Part shown: positions 31,684-41,639 of the stretch, piece by piece | Layout: every line of letters begins with the position of its first letter | How positions within the stretch are numbered: the first letter of the stretch is position 1 | Source: Molanna angustata | Lineage: Eukaryota > Arthropoda > Insecta > Trichoptera > Molannidae | Direction of reading: 5' to 3' | Assembly: GCA_963576475.1 (NCBI GenBank) | Contig: OY754981.1 | Coordinates: forward strand, 27,132,132 to 27,196,131 | Length of the DNA stretch: 64,000 nt | Program-made: the position numbers and the translations under genes | Notes under the pieces: generated by a model | Told to the model about the DNA's origin: nothing | The model's input: only the letters and a program-made list of their open reading frames with translations | Database searches by the model: none

Positions 31684-31701
31684 TGGCGCGCCAACTAAAG
31701 G
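31684..31701 (+). other. Primer-binding site
   Basis: TGGCGCGCCAACTAAAGG starts two bases after the LTR with TGG, complementary to a tRNA 3' CCA end. The matching tRNA was not identified. Confidence 0.75.
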
Positions 31702-31727
31702 GGCCGACGAAACACCCTGCAGACATC

Positions 31728-32366
31728 ATGCCTGCAACAAGAAGCAATACCGCTGAGCAGCCGTTTCCGGGTCCGGCAGACAACCCGGTGGCGCCCATAC
31801 AAACGACGATGACGGACATTGCAGGTGCCCTGCAAAGAATGATGTCGCCTTTGCAGGCCAACTTCTCTGGGCGGATGGAGGAGTCCCCACAGAACTTCTT
31901 GCGGAGGTGCGAGGCGTTCTTCCAGGAGAGGGACGTGGACGAAGAAGATCAGACCAGTATGGCAGCATCTAGGCTGAAGGACGAAGCAGCAGACTGGTGG
32001 AGGCAGCATGGGAACTCCGTGTACGACTGGCAGGCATTTTCGGAGATGCTGCTCCAAGAATACGACGGAGACTACCGTAGGTTGCAGATCCGTGCTAGAC
32101 TTTACGGATCCGAGCAGCGCCCGAATCAGAGTCCGTTCGCCTTCATCAACAATAAATGGATGTTGTACAAGAGGATCTCCCCGAAGGCACAGAAGGCAGA
32201 ATTGGACGAATTCTATAAGGGGTTCATCCTCCAGATGCTGCCTGAATATCGAGGGCTCCGGAGAGTGGTGAAGAATTTCGAGGAGCTCCTTAAAGAGACA
32301 CGGGAAATGGAGACGGTCGGAGCAGAGCAGGGAAACGGCTCCCGCCCGGGACCGCGCCGCTTTTAA
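31728..32366 (+). CDS. gag: Gag capsid-like protein
   Basis: A 212-aa protein from the first ATG after the primer-binding site. The frame is open upstream to 31683, but only through a TTG. Residues about 45-170 match the retrotransposon Gag core (MEESPQNFLRRCEAFFQER, AASRLKDEAADWW, then YDWQAFSEMLLQEY), which forms the particle shell. There is no CCHC zinc knuckle: only one Cys is present. The end is short and basic (GSRPGPRRF). This is compact for a gypsy Gag. Expression of pol requires a -1 shift in the overlap 32294-32366. Confidence 0.88.
   Translation: MPATRSNTAEQPFPGPADNPVAPIQTTMTDIAGALQRMMSPLQANFSGRMEESPQNFLRRCEAFFQERDVDEEDQTSMAASRLKDEAADWWRQHGNSVYDWQAFSEMLLQEYDGDYRRLQIRARLYGSEQRPNQSPFAFINNKWMLYKRISPKAQKAELDEFYKGFILQMLPEYRGLRRVVKNFEELLKETREMETVGAEQGNGSRPGPRRF
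32330..32336 (+). promoter_or_regulatory. -1 ribosomal frameshift site
   Basis: GGGAAAC is read in the gag frame as G GGA AAC, a canonical X-XXY-YYZ slippery heptamer. It lies in the 73-nt gag/pol overlap, and pol is in the -1 frame. Six nucleotides downstream, CGCCCG (32343-32348) can pair with CGGGCG (32374-32379), a possible stimulatory stem. The same heptamer is a known -1 site in some retroviruses. Use here is inferred. Confidence 0.7.
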
Positions 32367-35300
32367 GGTATTTCGGGCGAGACGAAGGAAAGGCGGAGTG
32401 TGCGGCGGTAGAATCAAGGTGTGGACAGCCACCCAGGATCAGGGTGAAGGTGGAGGGAATGGAGCGAAGAGCTCTTCTGGATACGGGGTCATCACACAAC
32501 CTGGCGGATGCAGCGGTGGTGTCCCATGCCATGAGGAAGGTCGAGCGACAGGAGGTGAGACTAGCTGGGAGGTCAGCCACAATGGAGGTCGTGGGAGAGA
32601 CGTCCATGGCGATGGACATTTCAGGAAGACCGAGCAACGTGACATTCTTGGTCGTTGAGGGATTACGAGAAGAGCTGATCCTGGGTAGGGAATGGATGAC
32701 GGCCGAGGAGGCGACCATAGATTTCCTGCGACGAGCAGTCAACTTCGGCCGCAGAGAAAGGTTGTGTGCTCATTTTCTGCCGGCTCCTCCGAAGAAGACA
32801 CCACCGGCAGGGGAACTGCCAGCAGTCATTGCGGGAACGGCTGCAGATAAGGAAAGGACAACCGCCTTGGTGAACGAGTTCGCCGAGCTATTCCAGGGTT
32901 ACTCGGGAACCGCTAAACTCCCGGAGTACTCTCTCCGCCTGACCACTGAAACACCGATACGGGCACCGCCCCACAGACTATCAGACGCGAAGAAGAAGGA
33001 ATTGTACGCGCAGCTAGAAGGGATGCTGTCACTGGGAGTGGTTGAACCCAGTCGTTCCCCGTACAACTTCCCTGTGGTGATGGCCCAGAAGAAGGGAATC
33101 GAAGGAAGGCGGTTCTGCGTGGACTTTCGAAGACTGAATGCGGTGACCGTCGACGAGGTGTCGCCGCTTCCGGTCATCCACGAGACCCTCAAGGACCTTT
33201 CTTCAGCAACCATATTCACAACACTGGACCTCTCGAAGGGGTATTGGCAGGTGCCCTTGGATCCAGAGTCGAGGAAGATGACAGCCTTTACCACTCCAGA
33301 TGGCAGCTGTTACCAGTTCAGGGTAATGCCTTTTGGCCTCAAGGGAGCCCCTGGACATTTCCAGAGGATGATGAGCCAGCGGGTCTTGGCGGGATACCTC
33401 AGGAAGTTCGTCATGGTGTACGTGGACGATATTGTAGTGTATTCACCCGACCTGGAAAGCCACCTCCAGCATCTGAGACTGGTGTTTGAGAGGCTGAGGG
33501 AATACGGACTGCAATGTGCACCAGACAAGTGCAAGATTGGCACCCCGACGATCGAGTATCTGGGACATCAAGTGTCAGCAGCTGGTAACACCCCACAGCC
33601 AGTACACGAGAGGGCACTGAAGGAAGCCCAGACACCGCGAACGAGGAAGGAGCTGAGGGCGTTTCTGGGACTCTGCAACTGGTTGCGAGAATATGTGCCC
33701 CGGTTCGCAACCAAAGCGGCTCCGCTAACGGATTTGCTCAGCACCAAACGAGCCTTTAGATGGACGGACAGAGAGGAACAGGCGATGCAGTCCGTAAAGG
33801 AGGCCATAAGTCGACCATTGAGATTGTCGAGGCCGGACTTTAGCCGCGAGTTTGTTCTTCAAACGGACGCCAGCAAGGAAGGAGCAGCGGCCGTGCTGTG
33901 CCACAGGAACGAGGATGGGTCGCGAGCCGTCATCTCGTACGCGAGCTGCAAATTCGGAGAGGCTGATAAGAAGCGGCACTCTAACGAGCAGGAAGCTCTG
34001 GCCGTAGTATGGGCGATAAGGAAATATCGTCCATTCATTGAAGGGCGGCGGTTCACGGTGGTGACGAACAATCGCGCCTTCACATGGCTCCATAAGGCCA
34101 AGGACGAACGAGCGAAACTCACCCGATGGGCAATGTTCCTTCAAGAGTTTGACTTTGTCGTCGAGCACTGCCCAGGGCGCGATAACGAGTTACCTGACGC
34201 GTTATCACGAGCACCAGGCGAGACAGTGCTGCAGCTCCCGGGTGAGGAGCACATGATGTGCCCCGAAGCACCAGTCGTTAGTATGGCAGAAGAAGATGAG
34301 GGCCGGGACGGAATGGGCAGAGCCACGGGTCCGTCGACATCCTCGACACTCACCATCCCCGAAGAGGTGCGGTTGAGCCAAGGATCAGACGCGGCACTTA
34401 AGAAGAGGAGGGAGCGGTGGGAACGACTTTCGCAGGCCCAGAGACCCTTCCACGGGAAGAGGGACTACCGTCACGTCGAGGAGTACGAAGTGAAGGACGG
34501 TATCCTATGGAAGAAGGATGGAACGCGACTCAGGATGATGGTGCCTGACGCCTGTAAATCGCGAGTGATGACGTTCTATCACTGTCATCCAGGTCAGCAC
34601 CGGGACGCGAATCAAACCCGCACCGAAATGTCGCAACATTACTTCTGGCATGGATTCGCGAAAGATGTTGACAACCACGTGGACAGTTGTAGAGACTGCG
34701 CCAGACCACATGGAGAGAGTCGTTCCCAACAGCGACAGGGAGGAAGCGCAGATCCGCCACCACCACCTCCAGTACCGAGGTCATTGCCGGACGAGGTGAT
34801 TAGGGGCCAAGGAGCCGATCCAGCGGTACAGGCCCGTAAAGACCGGTGTACGGAGCTAGCGAGGATGCCCCGGCCGTTCAGACGTCCAGCACAATACAGG
34901 CATGCAGACGAATACCGTGTGGACGATGAGGGTACCCTTTGGCGGCGAGGAAGTACCGCCGATAAATTGGTCGTGCCGTCCCAGCTGGTACAGAAGGTGC
35001 TCGCATATTATCATGACCAGGCTATGCATCCGGGAGCCGAGGAGACGTTTCGGGCCATATCAGCAGGATATTCCTGGCCACAGATAAGCTTGGACATTCG
35101 CCAACACGTGCGCAGTTGTTTGGTTTGCGCACAGACGAAACGGGGCCCAGCTCAGGCACCAGCATCCCAGAATGCCACAGCACCCACTCGACCAGCTGAG
35201 ACAGTGGGACTAGACATAATGGGACCATACCCGACGACCCGCAGACGAAACAGGTTCTTGTTGGTGGTGACAGACCTGTTCACTAGATGGGTGGAGGCCT

Positions 35301-36034
35301 ACCCTATCCGGAATGCCCGAGCGATGACTCTGGTGAAGTTGCTCGAAGCCGAGTATTTCCCGAGGCATGGATTCCCGGAAAGGATGCTGACGGACAATGG
35401 ACGGCAGTTCGCCCATGCCGGCTGGAACGCGGCTCTGGACAGATGGGGTACGGACCATTGGACAACAGCCGTCTACCACCCTAGAGCTAACCCCACAGAA
35501 AGGCGGAACCAGGAGATAAAGAAGGGTCTGAGGCTACTTTTGAGAGAGCAATCTCATGATAAGTGGGACGAACAGATCCCACAAGTCCTGGCAGCCCTTC
35601 GCAGCAGGCGAAATGATGCCACTGGGGTCACGCCGAGTCAGGCCCTATATGGGTATAACCTTGCGCGTCCAGGCGAATGGAGACTGCGCCGCTCGCGAAC
35701 CGCCTTCGTACCGGTAGGAAACCGAGACGATAGGAACAGGGACATCCAGGACCACCAGGCGAGGTACCAGAGGAAGTACGCCTTGGGTGGTAGACCCTCT
35801 ACCGAATACGAGGTAGGACAGCTAGTCCTGACCCGCGCGCAAGGACCTGTACCCCGGAGCAAATATCCAGGATTCGTACCAAAATGGACAGGACCCTGGC
35901 GAATCCTGCTGAAGACGTCGCGAGGAACCATCTACTGGGTGGAAAGGAAAGGGAAGCCTGTGAAGTTCCACGTAGACAACTTGAGACCGGCACCACACAG
36001 GGAAGTTCAGAGAGAGGGCACACTCTGTCAATAA
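32336..36034 (+). CDS. pol: Pol polyprotein: protease, RT, RNase H, duplicated zinc module, integrase
   Basis: The frame is open from 32294 and is entered by -1 frameshift at 32336, giving about 1,232 codons. Order: aspartic protease (LLDTGSS, Asp at 32480; LILGREW); RT (RFCVDFRRLN; YVDD at 33419-33430); RNase H (TDAS Asp at 33866; NEQEALAVVWA; GRDNELPDALSR). Next come two tandem ~114-aa copies of the integrase N-terminal module (34361-34702 and 34790-35131), each with an H-x4/5-H and C-x2-C pattern. The integrase core has Asp 35213, Asp 35393 and Glu 35498 (NPTERRNQE), followed by a C-terminal KWTGPWRI GPY/F-like module. Oddities: the zinc module is doubled, and the TDH/TDN motif of RNase H reads TNN (34064-34072), lacking a catalytic Asp. 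No stop or frameshift lies inside pol. Confidence 0.92.
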   Translation, partial: RLPPGTAPLLRYFGRDEGKAECAAVESRCGQPPRIRVKVEGMERRALLDTGSSHNLADAAVVSHAMRKVERQEVRLAGRSATMEVVGETSMAMDISGRPSNVTFLVVEGLREELILGREWMTAEEATIDFLRRAVNFGRRERLCAHFLPAPPKKTPPAGELPAVIAGTAADKERTTALVNEFAELFQGYSGTAKLPEYSLRLTTETPIRAPPHRLSDAKKKELYAQLEGMLSLGVVEPSRSPYNFPVVMAQKKGIEGRRFCVDFRRLNAVTVDEVSPLPVIHETLKDLSSATIFTTLDLSKGYWQVPLDPESRKMTAFTTPDGSCYQFRVMPFGLKGAPGHFQRMMSQRVLAGYLRKFVMVYVDDIVVYSPDLESHLQHLRLVFERLREYGLQCAPDKCKIGTPTIEYLGHQVSAAGNTPQPVHERALKEAQTPRTRKELRAFLGLCNWLREYVPRFATKAAPLTDLLSTKRAFRWTDREEQAMQSVKEAISRPLRLSRPDFSREFVLQTDASKEGAAAVLCHRNEDGSRAVISYASCKFGEADKKRHSNEQEALAVVWAIRKYRPFIEGRRFTVVTNNRAFTWLHKAKDERAKLTRWAMFLQEFDFVVEHCPGRDNELPDALSRAPGETVLQLPGEEHMMCPEAPVVSMAEEDEGRDGMGRATGPSTSSTLTIPEEVRLSQGSDAALKKRRERWERLSQAQRPFHGKRDYRHVEEYEVKDGILWKKDGTRLRMMVPDACKSRVMTFYHCHPGQHRDANQTRTEMSQHYFWHGFAKDVDNHVDSCRDCARPHGESRSQQRQGGSADPPPPPPVPRSLPDEVIRGQGADPAVQARKDRCTELARMPRPFRRPAQYRHADEYRVDDEGTLWRRGSTADKLVVPSQLVQKVLAYYHDQAMHPGAEETFRAISAGYSWPQISLDIRQHVRSCLVCAQTKRGPAQAPASQNATAPTRPAETVGLDIMGPYPTTRRRNRFLLVVTDLFTRWVEAYPIRNARAMTLVKLLEAEYFPRHGFPERMLTDNGRQFAHAGWNAALDRWGTDHWTTAVYHPRANPTERRNQEIKKGLRLLLREQSHDKWDEQIPQVLAALRSRRNDATGVTPSQALYGYNLARPGEWRLRRSRTAFVPVGNRDDRNRDIQDHQARYQRKYALGGRPSTEYEVGQLVLTRAQGPVPRSKYPGFVPKWTGPWRILLKTSRGTIYWVERKGKPVKFHVDNLRPAPHREVQREGTLCQ
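34361..34702 (+). repeat. Integrase zinc-module repeat 1 (within pol)
   Basis: The encoded ~114 aa resemble repeat 2 at about one-third identity by eye. Shared anchors are RPF, YRH.EEY/DEY.V, LW, VP, YH, HV and SC.. CA. This copy has H-C-H-PGQH, then C749-x2-C752 (numbered from 32444). Confidence 0.8.
34790..35131 (+). repeat. Integrase zinc-module repeat 2 (within pol)
   Basis: Adjacent to the catalytic core, the usual place of the HHCC domain (H-DQAM-H, then C892-x2-C895, numbered from 32444). A proline-rich linker of about 29 aa separates the two modules. Confidence 0.8.
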
Positions 36035-36046
36035 GGTGGGGTGAAT
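36033..36046 (+). other. Polypurine tract
   Basis: AAGGTGGGGTGAAT directly precedes the 3' LTR and overlaps the pol stop. It is the expected plus-strand priming site. Confidence 0.75.
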
Positions 36047-36908
36047 TGATACCGACCGACGTGACAGAGTGTGCTCAACACCAATGTTCGGTGACGAGAC
36101 ACCTCACCGCAACACCAATGTCGCGGTGACATGTTAAAAATGTACAGCTCAGCCAATAGGAACGCCGGGGCGATTAACCAATCACAGCACGCCGGCGATC
36201 GACTGGTACCTACTCGGCGACGGACCGGTGGGCTGATTAAGATGAGACCGGTTTTCGCACCGGCGGTCAGTTATTGTGGAGAAGTCGTCGGTGGTAGAGG
36301 AGGTTGTTGTTAGAGAGAGGTACGTGCGCACGGCGGTGGTAATACCAGGAAGACAGCGAGAAGAATACCGGAGGCGGAGACGACGAGAAAGTAAAGAGTG
36401 GTGATCAGTGAGTTGGCGAAGAGACTTTTGTTTTATTGAACTTCTGCGAACTGGTGAATTTCTTTGTGTTATTATGTTACGGACCTTTATCAGCGAAAAT
36501 TATTTTTTTTTACTGTGAACTTTTATCAATTGACATTTTTTTTATCTGGAGTTTCGTTTTTTTTTCTTTGTGTTTAAATTTATTTGTGTTCTTTTGTTGT
36601 GGACGTCGAAGCTGACCAATATTTAATTTTTTACTGTGAACTTTTATCAATTGACATTTTTTTATCTGGAGTTTCGTTTTTTTTGTGTGTTATTCTGTTG
36701 TGGACGTCGAAGCTGACCAATTTTTGTAACTGAGAACTTTTATCAATTGACATTTGTTTTTTTTTTTGGAGTTTTGTTGTTTCTCTGTATTTGAATGCTT
36801 TGTGAAATCCGAATAAATATCGTGTGTGAACCTGAATTGGTGTTTGTTGGCGAACGCCCTCCCCCTTTTAAGCACCTCTTGACCGACCTCTAAGGAGGCC
36901 CGGTATCA
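36047..36908 (+). repeat. 3' LTR
   Basis: 862 bp, identical to the 5' LTR except at 36356 (G against A) as far as I can see by eye. AATAAA lies at 36812-36817. Confidence 0.95.
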
Positions 36909-36912
36909 ATAT
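36909..36912. repeat. Target-site duplication, right (ATAT)
   Basis: ATAT after the 3' LTR matches 30816-30819. Confidence 0.85.
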
Positions 36913-37054
36913 ATTAAAAATAAAAAAATAAAAATAAATTGTATTCCATGAAATTGACAAATTCTCCGAAGATAACCTTCATAAAAAGATAAAATTGAAG
37001 GAAAATTTCTTTGAATTCTGAAGTGTAGTCATTATTGACTAAAGGGGTGTTAAT

Positions 37055-37620
37055 TATTTTATTTATTTATTTATCCCAAAGACTCACCAACAGGCAAAGA
37101 GTACATGTATATTACAATGATATGAACGCTGTCATCATTTCTCCACAAATTGCCCAATTAGTGGTGAATACAATTTTAGCATAAAAAAAAACAATTTTAT
37201 AACTTAAAAACTAACATAGATAATTAACAAAATGTAAGAAAAATAAAATATTTAAAAACTTAAAAGCTAACATAAAATACAAAAAATACAAAAATCGTAA
37301 GTACCACGGGGAAAGGAAGAGGAAAGGATTTGGTGTATTAAGGATAGTGCAGGTTAGCAATCAGTAAGTATTTGATTAATGGATCTCCTAAACGCATTCA
37401 GGGAAGAGGCAAAGACATCCACACTCCCAAACTTACTATTAAAATTGTGAGTGACTCTGTATAAGGGACTTCTAACACCAGCATTACTGGTCGGAGTGTT
37501 CATATAGAACTGTCTGTAATTGCGAATTCGAGTCAACGATGGTATACAGAAGTTTACCCTAGCCAACAGAGATATTATATGAGATCTGTAGTAATTATCC
37601 GAATACGACTGACAAATTAA
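37055..37620 (-). mobile_element. LINE 3' fragment
   Basis: The - strand frame 37566-37354 reads a LINE C-terminus (TRIRNYRQFYMNTPTSNAG, NFNSKFGSVDVFASSL, FRRSINQIL), matching the RxR..FxxP.......SPLYR.....N.....DIF..SL..FR pattern shared with 41640-42190. The 3' UTR ends in TTATTTATTTATTTAT (37055-37075), a (TAAA)n tail on the coding strand. 5'-truncated. Confidence 0.75.
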
Positions 37621-38819
37621 TATTAATTAACAACACATGATGTCGTATTAATATTATTAACATTATAAGCATGTCCCTAAAGAAGTATTGCATAAAATGG
37701 TGAGTAAAAGTACGCTAACTTGACGCACCAGCAGTAATAACAGTCTCTCTCATTTCTATCTCAAGGATTGTTTTGCAACAAAGCCTCGCATATTTTCTTT
37801 CATTCCGCCATGTGTTTTGATTCCATTTTCACCTACTCGTATGTGCTTTAGCCCATATTGTCGCACAAATTCACGGCCGGGATGGATACTCTGTGTACCT
37901 AAAGGAGTAACATTGAGAATGAAAAAAAAATACTTAAGGAAAAGTGCTAGAATACCTTCTCCTTCTTCTTATATCTCAACCACACTGTCTGTGCAGAATG
38001 TTGGGGTCAGCTCTTCTTCGTCAGTTTCTCCACAATGTCGCCTATCTTCGCACTATCCAAGAATTCTTCGGACTTCCCCTGGACATTACCAGAAACATAC
38101 TATTATGTTTTAGCAATAAACCAGCTTCTGTAACTATACTTGTTTTTAAATATATTTTTACCACAGACCAATAATCTAAAGACACGACATAAGCAAAATT
38201 TCTTATAACACTGCCACTAAAATTTGTTAGAAATCGATATAACGTATTTGATTTTTTTCCGAATGGTTCGGAATGAAAATTGAAACAGTACCCAACACTA
38301 ATATCAAAATAAACATGTTGTTAACAAAGGTATTTAAAATTCGAAAATGAAATACTTTTACTGCTATATAAATGTGTCATTAATGTCCGATTTATATTTT
38401 AAACATTGAATGTGTTTGAGAAAACCCCGTTCCACCTGACTTTTTGTACCAATCCCCTGATCTTAAGTCGTAGCTTATATACTTTTACTAATTAATTAAA
38501 TTTATAACTTGTATGCTAGCTTTTTATGTTGTATTAAATACCTATAAAATACAGGGTAGGTCAGAATTTATTGTATGCGGGTTGTTTATCAAGTAGGTTA
38601 TGTTAGTTTATGTTGATAACTTATCCGATGTGAATTTTACTATCAATAATATCCTATTTTGACCCAATCTCTTTATCAGTCATTAACGCAGTATACGTCA
38701 ATAACTTGTACTGTACAATAAATTATCAAAATATTTTTTATCCACGCAATTGATACCATCTACCATGTACGCAAATAATTCAATTACGTGAACACATACC
38801 TATAATCATATCAACCATC
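37621..38819. other. A+T-rich DNA, no gene seen
   Basis: Short ORFs at 37817-38174 show no family motif. Nothing else was recognised. Confidence 0.4.
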
Positions 38820-39100
38820 AATACATTTGGGGGTAGGCAGAGAAAACCGAACGCCAGACTCCTCTCTCTTGACAAACATTTCTCGCTTCATTCACGTCAG
38901 TGCATCGTCTCATACATGCTCTTCTATTATTCTTACTTCTAACGATTCCATCTTTCAAAATTCCGTTTATGTGAACGTGCCAACTTTTCCTTGGTCAACC
39001 TCTACTTTTCGTTACTTTTTTATCAGCCTTTTATACTTAAACTTTGTCAGACGGTCATCATATTCATTCTTTCTATGTGGCCAAACCTATTGATCGAACA
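38820..39100 (-). mobile_element. RTE-like LINE 3' fragment
   Basis: A diverged copy of the LINE tail at 58950-59365. Shared + strand blocks are GTAGGCAGAGAAAACCGAAC, TGCATCGTCTCATACATGCT and TTTCAAAATTCC. Frames are broken. Confidence 0.65.
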
Positions 39101-39779
39101 AAATACAGAAAGTCATTTTACTGCTGTGCTGGCGTCCTGGGTTCAGTTCGTCAGGGGAGGAGAATTTTATTTTAAATTACTCACACAAATTTTAATTGTC
39201 TGGAAGAGAATCACTGGTTCGTTGAAAGAGATTTAAGCTCGCCAATTGCGCAACGTACAATGAAATCTTCATGAATAAATATGTTATATGAATTATTATT
39301 CAAATTTATTTCTCAATGGAAAATACTTGATAGGTCTCCATTTCAAATCAATAACTTATTTATATTTAGTTGCGAAAACCAACAGCTTCAATAATAATAG
39401 TAAAAAAATATACAAGGGCATTATAGAGAACCTACTAAGTGGATACCACGAAATTGAATATATGTAATATGTAAGGTATCATAGAAAAGGTATCATGATT
39501 AAATATTATAACGGTAGCATGTAAAAGAAAAATAAAACAGATTAGACATTAAAAATTAATTTAAGAAAATAAAAAATAAACATAGTACATATAAATATAT
39601 AGGTAGCAGCATCAATGAAAAGGAAACAGGAAAGGAACAATCTAGAAAGAAAGTCGCCAACATGACCCTCAAACTATGCATTGTAGAGGATTTATACTCC
39701 CGACTTCTCCAATTGCTGAAAGTTTTGTAATTTAACTATTAAAAATTTTATACACCAAAAATATTTTTTTACTAATGCT
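39101..39779. other. A+T-rich DNA, no feature seen
   Basis: Nothing recognised. Confidence 0.4.
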
Positions 39780-40155
39780 TATTATCATTTGAGAAGATAT
39801 TAAGAAAAATCTTTGGCCCAATTAACGATGGAGGGGCCTGGAGAATGCGGTATAATCATGAGCTGGAGGCAATGTACAACGAAACGAATTTAGTCCAATT
39901 TATTAAAATTCAGAGCCTACGTTGGCTTGGACATGTTTGCCGGATGGATGATGACCGTATTCCTAAAAAGGTATTGGACACCTGTCCCGAAGGCAGAAGA
40001 AGTAGAGGCAGACCTAGGTTGAGATGGCTGGACGACGTGCTTTGCGATATAAAAGAAATGGAAATAATAAATTGGAGAAGACTGGCGGTCGATAGGGAGG
40101 GATAAAGACAGTTTCTGGGGGAGGCCAGGGTCCGTAGCGGACTGTAGCTTCAGTG
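39780..40155 (+). mobile_element. RTE-like LINE 3' fragment, + strand
   Basis: Reads a LINE C-terminus (NHELEAMYNETNLVQFIK, SLRWLGHVCRMDDDRIPKK, then RRSRGRPRLRWLDDV and a final WRRLAVDREG), ending at TAA 40104. The RWxGHxxRM...GRPxxRWxDD signature is typical of RTE-like elements. The 3' end runs into GATGTTGATGATGAT, a simple-repeat tail. One open frame of 86 aa survives. Confidence 0.8.
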
Positions 40156-40257
40156 ATGTTGATGATGATATTATTATTTGATCACTATTTTTTATATTCA
40201 TGTTGGTCTTATAATACATAAGCACATCTTTTTCAAAAAAAAATTTAAAAAAAAGAA

Positions 40258-40395
40258 TATGTCCTTGTTAAACATTCCCTAAATTAAGCATTAATGCTTG
40301 TACTATAGGTGAACGATATCGGTCGAGGCAGGATTCGAACTCGCGACCACTGGATTACTAGCCCAGCGCGCTAACGACTCTGCCATCGACCCATC
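40258..40395 (-). mobile_element. SINE2 copy, best preserved
   Basis: The - strand head has GGGTCGATGGCAGAGTCG (box A), a GCGCGCTGGGCTAGTAATCC anticodon-region block and GAGTTCGAATCCTG (box B). The tail holds CAAGCATTAATGCTTAATTT, which contains the perfect dyad AAGCATTAATGCTT. It is unlike SINE1 in head and tail. Confidence 0.8.
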
Positions 40396-41269
40396 TAAAA
40401 CATTTTATACCAATTGTTCATTAAAGTACAAAACCATCGACTTTCGCTTCAAAACTCTCAGCCTTATAGTTGATTAGTATCGTTCAGTCTTATTATAAAA
40501 ATATATCTTTGCATTATATACAAATGTATCATGTAATTCAACAAGTTATGTTTATTTTATTTTAGACACTAGCAGACATTGACAATGGCATACAAGAAAG
40601 CATATCTTACAAAGCATCTTCGTCAATCTTAAAACATATCGGTATAATATTATATATTATTAAAATAAAGTCCTTCGTCGTCCATTATTTTGTGTGCTTA
40701 AAATCATATTATAAAACTGAAATATAATATATTTGCTGTAATATTTACTTTGTCTTTGATCTCTTCCAGTTCACCCATTGCATGACGTTTATTTACCTAC
40801 CTACATCTCTCGCGACGTTTATTTCAACAAATAAATGAGACGATAATATTTGTAGAGTGCCTCGCTGAATGAGCTTCTGTCTTATCTGTACATCTTCTGT
40901 AGGATGTTGGCCTATCGTTGTGCCAATCTTCACCTTGGATCATGCAAACGCTCAACGACTCGGTGGAATTGCTACCATTTCAGTTATGTTTCAGTACAAT
41001 ATGTTTTGTTTTATGATTTCCTGTGTAAACATGCGAATTAAATACCGTACCTAGGTACATATTTTATCATAATATAATATTTTATAATCAAAGAAAAAAA
41101 AATAAATGAGTTGGTTTTGGCAAACGCTCAACTCTCCAACAGATAAGTTAATAAAGTAGGTACAGATTGTAAATGTTATCGATATAAAGTATATTGAATT
41201 TTTTTTTCATAGGTCCACAGCCTCGAATGTATTTTTGCAACATATTTCTGTTGTATGGACATTATGGAC
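40396..41269. other. A+T-rich DNA, no feature seen
   Basis: Nothing recognised. Confidence 0.4.
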
Positions 41270-41289
41270 AGCCCGTACACAATCAAACT

Positions 41290-41505
41290 GGATCTCGATC
41301 CGTGATCAAAATCAATGATCGCTATCCAGATTAATATGGAACGGCAGCCCGTCAATCAATTACATAGTCAATCTTGATCCTGATCAATGATTTTTGATCA
41401 CGGAATCACGGATGCCCATGGTATTAACAACATTCTCCGCCAACACTACATCTTTATTTATTTAACTCTCAGCGATCATTGGTTTTTCATCACGGATCGT
41501 GATAC
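41290..41505. repeat. Cluster of inverted GATCCGTGATCA blocks
   Basis: TCCGTGATCAAAATCAATGATC (about 41300-41321, split here for reading) recurs inverted near 41380-41412 (ATCAATGATTTTTGATCACGG) and partly near 41480-41500 (ATCACGGATCGTGAT). Probably the remains of a fold-back element. Confidence 0.45.
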
Positions 41506-41639
41506 ATTCTGCAATCAAAAATAAAAATAGAATGTCACTTTTTTTCTGAATTTGATAGCACATCTTAACTACACAACCATTTTCCTTTTCAATTTCATAT
41601 ATACAATTTTATATTTCATTTTCATATCTACACAATTTA

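Larger units (their letters stand above)
30820..36908 (+). mobile_element. Ty3/gypsy LTR retrotransposon, complete
   Basis: A 6,089-bp element with 862-bp LTRs, a primer-binding site, gag, pol in the -1 frame, a purine-rich tract and a 4-bp target duplication. The pol order protease-RT-RNase H-integrase with a C-terminal GPY/F-like module defines Ty3/gypsy. There is no env-like ORF. The LTRs differ at one position that I could find (31129 A against 36356 G), so the insertion is young. The coding region is visibly G+C-rich inside A+T-rich DNA, suggesting a different codon regime from its surroundings. Retrotransposition capacity is uncertain because of an RNase H substitution (see pol). Confidence 0.95.

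Noticed and set aside
31695..32432. 245-aa ORF opposite gag
   Set aside because: Antisense shadow of the G+C-rich gag frame; no motif.
33725..34168. 147-aa ORF opposite pol
   Set aside because: Antisense shadow of pol.
36034..36046. Possible env gene downstream of pol
   Set aside because: Only 12 bp lie between the pol stop and the 3' LTR, so there is no room for a third ORF.
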